A stretch of 54,034 nucleotides of DNA, taken from assembly GCA_030840645.1 (NCBI GenBank), contig JAVEEC010000069.1:1-54034 (forward strand). The letters run 5' to 3'. Origin of the DNA: Frankiaceae bacterium. GTDB taxonomy: Bacteria; Actinomycetota; Actinomycetes; BP-191. Both the position numbers and the translations under genes were made by a program. The notes beneath the pieces were generated by a model, which was not told where the DNA came from, did not search any database, and worked only from the letters and a program-made list of their open reading frames with translations. Shown here in pieces: positions 49,386 to 54,034 of this stretch (the stretch's first letter is position 1; each line of letters opens with the position of its first letter).

Positions 49386-51194
49386 ATGCGTCTACGCATC
49401 GCCCTCGCCTGCGCCGCGGCACTTGCGGCAGCGGCGGCCGTACCGGCGTCCGCCGACGGACCGCTCACGACCCTCCGACCGCTCCTGCGATCCGCGCTCG
49501 ACGCGACGCGCAACATCTGCCCGCGCACGTCGACGTTGGAGACCTCGAACCTGTGCCGCGCGATCGCGGACACGGCCGGACCCGTCGGTCCGGTCATCTC
49601 GCTCGACCCGGTCGCGAACGCCGACGACTACGTCGTCGTACTGAAGCCGGTGTCCGCGTCGAGCAGCGCCTTCGGCGTGCAGGGCGCGCCGTCGTCCGAC
49701 GCCGCCGCGGTCAAGGCGGAGGCCGCGGGCGCGGACGTGCGGTACGTCTACCGCACCGCGCTGAGCGGCTACTCGGCCCGGATGGACGCCACGACGTACG
49801 CGTCGGTGGCGGCGGACCCGGACGTCGCGTACATCGTCGAGGACACGCCGGTCCACGCGTTCACGACGCAGCCGAACCCGCCGTGGGGCCTCGACCGGAT
49901 CGACCAGCGCAACCTCCCGCTCGACCAGAGCTACCACTACGTCGCGACCGGTGCCGGCGTGACCGCGTACGTCATCGACACGGGCATCCGGATCACGCAC
50001 AACGAGTTCGGCGGCCGCGCCAGCTACGGCTACGACGCGACCGACGGCAGCCTGCCCGCCGACGACTGCGGGTCGAGCGGCACCGGCCACGGCACGCACG
50101 TCGCCGGCACCATCGGCGGGTCGACGTACGGCGTCGCCAAGCAGGTCTCGCTCGTCGCGGTCCGGGTGCTCGACTGCTCGGGCAGCGGCTCGGTCTCCAG
50201 CGTCGTCGCGGGTATCGACTGGGTCACCACCGCCCACGCGACCGGTCAGCCTGCGGTGGCCAACATGAGCCTCGGCGGCGGAGCCAACCAGGCGCTCGAC
50301 GACGCGATCCAGGCCTCGATCCTGGACGGCGTCGTGTACGCGGTCGCGGCCGGCAACGGCGACGCCAACGGCAACGCGGTCGACGCCTGCAGCGTCTCCC
50401 CTGCCCGGGTGCCGGACGCCATCACGATCAGCGCGACCGACGCCAGCGACACCAAGCCGAGCTGGGCCAACGTCGGCGCGTGCGTCGACTGGTTCGCGCC
50501 CGGCGTCGGCGTCACGTCGGCATGGAACGTCTCGGACACCGGCTCGACCAGCAAGAGCGGCACCTCGATGGCAACCCCGCACACCGCGGGTGTCGTCGCG
50601 CAGTACCTCCAGGGCTACCCGGACGCGACGCCGAAGCGCGTCCGCGACAGTCTCTACGACCTGCTCACGAAGAACGTCGTCCTCAACCCGGGCGCGGGCA
50701 CTGCCAACCCGCACCTGCTGTTCTCGCCGATGAAGTTCCACGCGCCGGCCGGCGGCATCATCCGGATCTGGTACGACGGCTCCGGCTCGATCCAGCACCA
50801 GGAGACCGGCGTCTACCAGACGCACTACACCTGCTCGATGTCCACCTCACCGGTGCAGGTCGTCTGCAACGCGATCCCCGACCCGACGCTCCAGTGGGAC
50901 TGCGTGACGTTCGTCCTCACGGCGAGGACGCCGTCGCTCACCGCACCGGCGGGCTCGCAGGGCTCGGTGCAGGGCCGGGTGAAGTGCGACAGCACCAACG
51001 TCCTCACGACGAAGGACGTCTCGGGAACGGCCGGGTTCGACCAGCTCACGAACCACACGCCGAACGAGGTCCCGCTCGGCACCGCGGACAAGGTCACGTG
51101 TCAGGCGGCCGGTATCAACAACGGGCCGCTCCCGACCGGCTCGTACGAGGTCACCTGCAACGAGCCGGGGGCCGAACGCCCCCTCGCCGCGTAA
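49386..51194 (+). CDS. Secreted S8 subtilisin-like protease, 602 aa
   Basis: ATG with GGAGAG upstream. The signal peptide (IALACAAALAAAAAVPASA) and an I9-type propeptide (DDYVVVLKPV ... YVYRTALSGYSARM, about 80-155) precede the catalytic domain. The triad is Asp198 (VIDTGI), His235 (GHGTHVAG) and Ser394 (GTSMATPH). The order and the Cys pairs fit proteinase K-like subtilases. After about residue 440 comes a beta-rich C-terminal domain with four to six Cys, probably for substrate or surface binding. A strong terminator follows. Confidence 0.94.
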   Translation: MRLRIALACAAALAAAAAVPASADGPLTTLRPLLRSALDATRNICPRTSTLETSNLCRAIADTAGPVGPVISLDPVANADDYVVVLKPVSASSSAFGVQGAPSSDAAAVKAEAAGADVRYVYRTALSGYSARMDATTYASVAADPDVAYIVEDTPVHAFTTQPNPPWGLDRIDQRNLPLDQSYHYVATGAGVTAYVIDTGIRITHNEFGGRASYGYDATDGSLPADDCGSSGTGHGTHVAGTIGGSTYGVAKQVSLVAVRVLDCSGSGSVSSVVAGIDWVTTAHATGQPAVANMSLGGGANQALDDAIQASILDGVVYAVAAGNGDANGNAVDACSVSPARVPDAITISATDASDTKPSWANVGACVDWFAPGVGVTSAWNVSDTGSTSKSGTSMATPHTAGVVAQYLQGYPDATPKRVRDSLYDLLTKNVVLNPGAGTANPHLLFSPMKFHAPAGGIIRIWYDGSGSIQHQETGVYQTHYTCSMSTSPVQVVCNAIPDPTLQWDCVTFVLTARTPSLTAPAGSQGSVQGRVKCDSTNVLTTKDVSGTAGFDQLTNHTPNEVPLGTADKVTCQAAGINNGPLPTGSYEVTCNEPGAERPLAA

Positions 51195-51208
51195 GCGGGC
51201 CGAGTACG

Positions 51209-51247
51209 GCAGCGGCGGCTGGAGCACCCCCCTCCAGCCGCCGCTGC
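51209..51247 (+). terminator. Strong terminator hairpin
   Basis: Perfect 16-base arms (GCAGCGGCGGCTGGAG at 51209-51224, complement at 51232-51247) with a seven-base C-rich loop, 15 bases after the subtilase stop. It may also serve the minus-strand peptide gene ending at 51267. Confidence 0.9.
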
Positions 51248-51266
51248 GTCGTGTACGTCCGGCCGA

Positions 51267-51443
51267 CTAGCAGCAACCGCCCGTGATCACGACGCAGGTC
51301 TTGGTCGGGCACTCGTGCGTCACCACGTACACGGGCGGGGTCGGCTCGGGGCCGCCGCCCGCGGCGACGATCAACTCCAGCTCGCCGGTGCTGAGCTCGG
51401 TCAACGTCTCCCTGCGCAGTCGCAGCGCGCGAGTCCGGTCCAT
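51267..51443 (-). CDS. Candidate class I lanthipeptide-like RiPP precursor, 58 aa
   Basis: ATG 51443 has a near-ideal GGAGGAA ribosome site. The N-terminal 30 residues, LRLRRETLTELSTGEL then IVAAGG, match the LxLx(K/R)ETLxxL...EL plan of class I lanthipeptide leaders with a double-Gly-type end. The core (residues 31-58) starts PEPTPP and contains Cys45, Cys50, Cys57 and Cys58 with several Thr, the residues needed for (methyl)lanthionine rings. No lanB, lanC, transporter or protease gene is visible within the window, so modification enzymes must be elsewhere or it is unmodified. Codon use looks like a real gene. Confidence 0.6.
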   Translation of the reverse strand: MDRTRALRLRRETLTELSTGELELIVAAGGGPEPTPPVYVVTHECPTKTCVVITGGCC

Positions 51444-51556
51444 GGGTTCCTCCGTAGGGTGAGGGGGGGTGGGCGCCGTTCAGGCGACAGCGTAGGTCAG
51501 GTGGGTCGCCGTTGGCGAGACCCGGACCCGGCCGGACGGCTGTCAGAATGGCGGTC

Positions 51557-52195
51557 ATGCCGAGACTCGTGGTCCGCAACCTCGCGATGTCGCTCGACGG
51601 GTACGTCGCCGGGCCGAGCCAGAGCCTGGAGCATCCGCTCGGCGTCGGCGGTCCGCCGCTGCACGAGTGGGTGTTCGCGACCCGTACCGGCCGCCGGATG
51701 ATCGGCGAGGAGGGCGGCAGCGAGGACGTGGACGACGCGTTCCTCCGGCGCGGTCACGAGGGCGTCGGCGCCACGGTCATGGGGCGGAACATGTTCGGCC
51801 CGGTACGCGGGCCGTGGCCGGACGACGCGTGGACCGGCTGGTGGGGCGACGAGCCGCCGTACCACCACCCGGTGTTCGTCCTCACCCACTACCCGCGCGC
51901 CTCGATCGAGATGCAGGGGGGAACGACCTTCCACTTCGTCACCGACGGCATCGAGGCGGCGCTCGCGCGGGCGTACGACGCGGCGAACGGCGCCGACGTC
52001 CGGCTCGGCGGCGGCGCGGCCACCGTGCAGCAGTACCTCCGCGCCGCCCTGGTCGACGAGCTGCACGTCGCCGTCGTCCCCGTCCTGCTCGGTGGCGGCG
52101 AACGGCTCTTCGACGACGTCGACATGCACGGCTACACCTGCGTCGAGCACGTGGCGTCGCCCGCCGTGACGCACGTCCGCTTCGTGCGTACGTAG
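51557..52195 (+). CDS. Dihydrofolate reductase-family (RibD-C-like) protein, 212 aa
   Basis: An RibD C-terminal/YyaP type reductase: VVRNLAMSLDGYVAGP at the start, GVGATVMGRNMFG, HPVFVLTHYPR, and VRLGGGAATVQQYLRAALVDELHVAVVPVLLGGGERLF near the end. These residues bind NADPH. The family includes reductases of pteridine, pyrimidine and unknown substrates. ATG 51557 is chosen; ATG 51548 is in frame three codons before. No clear ribosome site. Confidence 0.88.
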   Translation: MPRLVVRNLAMSLDGYVAGPSQSLEHPLGVGGPPLHEWVFATRTGRRMIGEEGGSEDVDDAFLRRGHEGVGATVMGRNMFGPVRGPWPDDAWTGWWGDEPPYHHPVFVLTHYPRASIEMQGGTTFHFVTDGIEAALARAYDAANGADVRLGGGAATVQQYLRAALVDELHVAVVPVLLGGGERLFDDVDMHGYTCVEHVASPAVTHVRFVRT

Positions 52196-52270
52196 ACCTC
52201 ACGCTCCGGTCGCCGTCCGCGTTCTGACAACCGGTCGGGCGCGCCGCGTCCCGGACGTAGGGTGGATCGC

Positions 52271-53242
52271 ATGCCCCCCAAGTACCGCGTGTGGTTCGCG
52301 CTCGTCACCGTGTACGTCGTCTGGGGCTCGACGTACCTCGGCATCCGCTACGCCATCGGCGCCGACACCGGGCAGCCGGGGCTGCCGCCGTTGCTCATGG
52401 CGGGGACGCGGTTCATGCTCGCCGGCGCCCTGCTCTACGCCTGGGCGATCCGCCGACCCGCGGCCGACGGGCAGCCCGACCGGCCGACCCGCCGGCAGTG
52501 GGCCGCGTGCGCCGTCATCGGGACGCTGCTCCTGCTCGGCGGCAACGGCCTGGTGACCCTCGCCGAACGCCACGTCGCCTCCGGCATCGCGGCGGTGATC
52601 ATCGCGCTCGTGCCGATCTGGACGGCCGTCATCGGGCTCGCCTTCGGCAGCGACCGGCTGCCTCGCATCGGCGTCGCCGGGCTGGCGATCGGCTTCGCCG
52701 GGGCGTTCGTTCTCGCCAACCCGGCGGGCGCCGGGCACCTCGCGCCCGGCGGCGTGCTGCTGCTCATCGTGGCAACGCTGTGCTGGGCGAGCGGCTCGTA
52801 CTACAGCCGGACCGCGCCGGTCCCGCGCCGCCCGCTGGTGATGACCGGCATGGAGATGCTCGCCGGCGGCGCGGCGATGACGCTCGCCAGCGTCCTGAGC
52901 GGCGACGCGTTCACCCTGGACCTCGGCAACGTCGGGTGGAAGGCGTGGGTGGCGTACGCGTACCTCGTGGTGTTCGGCTCGATGCTGGCGTTCACGGCGT
53001 ACGCCTGGCTGCTCCGCAACGCCCGCCTCTCGCTCGTGACGACGTACGCCTACGTCAACCCGGCCGTCGCGGTGCTGCTCGGGGCGCTGTTCCTCGGCGA
53101 ACACCTCACCACCCGCGCGCTGGTCGCCAGCGCGCTGATCCTCGCCGGCGTCGGTCTCGTCGTGTCGAGCCGCCCGCCGGCCGAGGTCGCCCAGGAGCCG
53201 GGCCCGGCCGTCGGCCCGCTCGTCGAGGTGAGCGAGGCGTGA
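52271..53242 (+). CDS. EamA/DMT-family exporter, 323 aa
   Basis: Ten hydrophobic helices in two EamA repeats. Each repeat shows the family words: VWGSTYLGIRYAIG early in the first, then LVTLAERHVASGIAAVIIALVPIWTAVIGL. The second has GSMLAFTAYAWLLRNARLSLVTTYAYVNPAVAVLLGALFLGEHLT. Similar to YedA and drug/metabolite exporters. Substrate unknown, often amino acids or small metabolites. Its stop overlaps the GTG of the acetyltransferase (GTGA at 53239-53242). Confidence 0.9.
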   Translation: MPPKYRVWFALVTVYVVWGSTYLGIRYAIGADTGQPGLPPLLMAGTRFMLAGALLYAWAIRRPAADGQPDRPTRRQWAACAVIGTLLLLGGNGLVTLAERHVASGIAAVIIALVPIWTAVIGLAFGSDRLPRIGVAGLAIGFAGAFVLANPAGAGHLAPGGVLLLIVATLCWASGSYYSRTAPVPRRPLVMTGMEMLAGGAAMTLASVLSGDAFTLDLGNVGWKAWVAYAYLVVFGSMLAFTAYAWLLRNARLSLVTTYAYVNPAVAVLLGALFLGEHLTTRALVASALILAGVGLVVSSRPPAEVAQEPGPAVGPLVEVSEA

Positions 53243-53751
53243 TCTTCGAGACCGAACGCCTCCGCGCCCGCGACTGGACGGCCGCGGACGTTGCGGCGGT
53301 GTACGGGATCTACCGCGACCCGGACGTCGTACGGTTCCTCGGCTCGGTGCCGCAGCCGATCGCGGACGAGGCCGAGGCCGCGCAACGGATCGAGCGCTGG
53401 ACCGCGGCGAACGCGGCGCTGGCCGGGACGCCGTACGGCTTCTGGGCACTGGAGACGAAGGACGCGACGCTGGTCGGCGCGACGCTGCTCAAGCCGCTGC
53501 CGGAGGCCGCGGAGGTCGAGGTCGGCTGGCACCTCGGCACGGCGCACTGGGGCAACGGCTACGCGACCGAGAGCGCGCGCGGCGCGATCGCACACGGCTT
53601 CGCGAACGGCCTCGACGTCGTCCACGCCGTCATCCGCCCGGACAACACTGCCTCGCTCGCGGTCGCGGCCCGGCTGGGCATGACGCACGAGGGCACGACC
53701 GACCGGTACTACGGCGTCGAACTCGAGCTGTTCTCGCTGCGACGCCCCTAG
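53239..53751 (+). CDS. GNAT-family N-acetyltransferase (RimJ-like), 170 aa
   Basis: Begins ETERLRARDWTAADVAAVYGIYRDPDVVRFLG, the RimJ/RimL-type opening. The acetyl-CoA loop appears as VEVGWHLGTAHWGNGYATESARGAI, and the C-terminal part has RPDNTASLAVAARLGMTHEG. Acetylates an amine, perhaps a protein N-terminus or small molecule. Coupled to the EamA exporter, so both may handle the same compound. Confidence 0.9.
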   Translation: MIFETERLRARDWTAADVAAVYGIYRDPDVVRFLGSVPQPIADEAEAAQRIERWTAANAALAGTPYGFWALETKDATLVGATLLKPLPEAAEVEVGWHLGTAHWGNGYATESARGAIAHGFANGLDVVHAVIRPDNTASLAVAARLGMTHEGTTDRYYGVELELFSLRRP

Positions 53752-53768
53752 CCGCCCCGCCCCGAGGC

Positions 53769-53818
53769 GTTCTGTGAAGATCATCACGCTCGAGGGGGGC
53801 GAGTGTGCTGCACAGAAC
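53769..53818 (-). repeat. 50-bp interspersed repeat, copy 2
   Basis: Read on the minus strand it begins GTTCTGTGCAG and ends TTCACAGAAC, matching copy 1 at 29518-29567 in 44 of 50 bases. Its terminal GTTCTGTG / CACAGAAC inverted repeats are perfect here. It lies in the gap between two convergent genes. Confidence 0.8.
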
Positions 53819-53842
53819 GCGGACCCGACGGCCCGGACGTGA

Positions 53843-53873
53843 CGAAGGCCCCGGCGTGGTGCCGGGGCCTTCG
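53843..53873 (-). terminator. Terminator of the cold-shock gene
   Basis: CGAAGGCCCCGGC (53843-53855) pairs fully with GCCGGGGCCTTCG (53861-53873) around a five-base loop, 21 bases past the cold-shock stop. It serves the minus-strand gene and may also stop the acetyltransferase transcript from the other side. Confidence 0.8.
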
Positions 53874-53893
53874 ACGAAGTCTGCGCGAGTGGC

Positions 53894-54034
53894 TCAGACG
53901 GGGCGGACGTTCTCCGCCTGGGGGCCCTTCTGGCCCTGCGTGATGTCGAACTCCACGCGCTGGTTCTCGTCCAGCGAGCGGTAGCCGTCAGCCACGATGG
54001 CCGAGAAGTGCACGAAGACGTCGGCGCCGCCGCC
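53894..54034 (-). CDS. Cold-shock protein, C-terminal part (truncated by window end)
   Basis: The visible 46 residues read [53 protein letters not shown] is the second RNA-binding motif (RNP2) of the CspA-type beta barrel. The N-terminal part with RNP1 (KGFGFI) lies outside the window. It acts as an RNA chaperone. Stop TGA at 53894-53896. Confidence 0.93.
   Translation of the reverse strand, partial: GGGADVFVHFSAIVADGYRSLDENQRVEFDITQGQKGPQAENVRPV

Overview
The window is very GC-rich with short intergenic gaps. It carries the actinobacterial clpS / DUF2017 / Mec+ (JAMM) / CysO / CysM ... murI / Rv1339-like / rph / rdgB neighbourhood known from Mycobacterium, so the source is almost certainly an actinomycete-class Actinomycetota. 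Many GTG starts, ATGA or GTGA overlaps, an LPxTG wall signal and abundant Sec-exported proteins fit this. I cannot name a genus. Several genes carry apparent frameshifts, which could be real decay or assembly error.

Layout. 1-15.2 kb: a run of exported proteins of unknown role, an HTH regulator, a von Willebrand A surface protein, an LPATG-bearing M36 metallopeptidase, a KdpDE-like two-component pair whose kinase is frameshifted, three tandem small six-cysteine secreted peptides, a sarcosine-oxidase-type flavoenzyme, a STAS protein and a secreted TIM-barrel-like protein. 15.3-19.6 kb: a small genomic island inserted in the 3' end of tRNA-Lys(CUU). It is bounded by a 27-bp att repeat and matching pairs of GCGCTAAC arm-type sites. 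It holds an integrase remnant, a 667-aa protein with a zinc ribbon and a HEPN-type RNxxxH motif, a 48-aa membrane-type peptide and a divergent MerR-like HTH protein. 19.6-36.6 kb: more exported proteins, including a 1819-aa cadherin-like repeat protein, an M43-type lipoprotein metallopeptidase, a protein with D-x-x-G-D-D-x-Y repeats and a trypsin-like protein lacking its catalytic His. This stretch also has a histidine kinase/response regulator pair, a CAP-domain protein, a broken YbaK/ProX gene, a second HTH regulator and a degenerate ABC ATPase. 36.6-49 kb: metabolic and housekeeping genes, namely a disulfide oxidoreductase, an SDR, tRNA-Leu, rdgB, rph, a beta-lactamase-fold phosphodiesterase candidate, murI, hicAB, cysM, cysO, a dienelactone hydrolase, a JAMM protease, DUF2017 and clpS. 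49-54 kb: an S8 subtilase, an orphan class I lanthipeptide-like precursor, a DHFR-family reductase, an EamA exporter, a GNAT acetyltransferase and the 3' end of a cold-shock gene.

How parts work together. CysO, the JAMM protease and CysM form the sulfur-carrier route to cysteine. ClpS feeds N-degron substrates to Clp. Rph, RdgB and MurI are general upkeep. The exported hydrolases and adhesin-like proteins suggest a cell that invests heavily in its surface and in extracellular proteolysis.

Most interesting candidates: the tRNA-Lys island with the zinc-ribbon/HEPN protein (possible defence locus, function inferred only); the orphan lanthipeptide-type precursor; the three six-cysteine secreted peptides; and a 50-bp interspersed repeat with inverted ends found twice.
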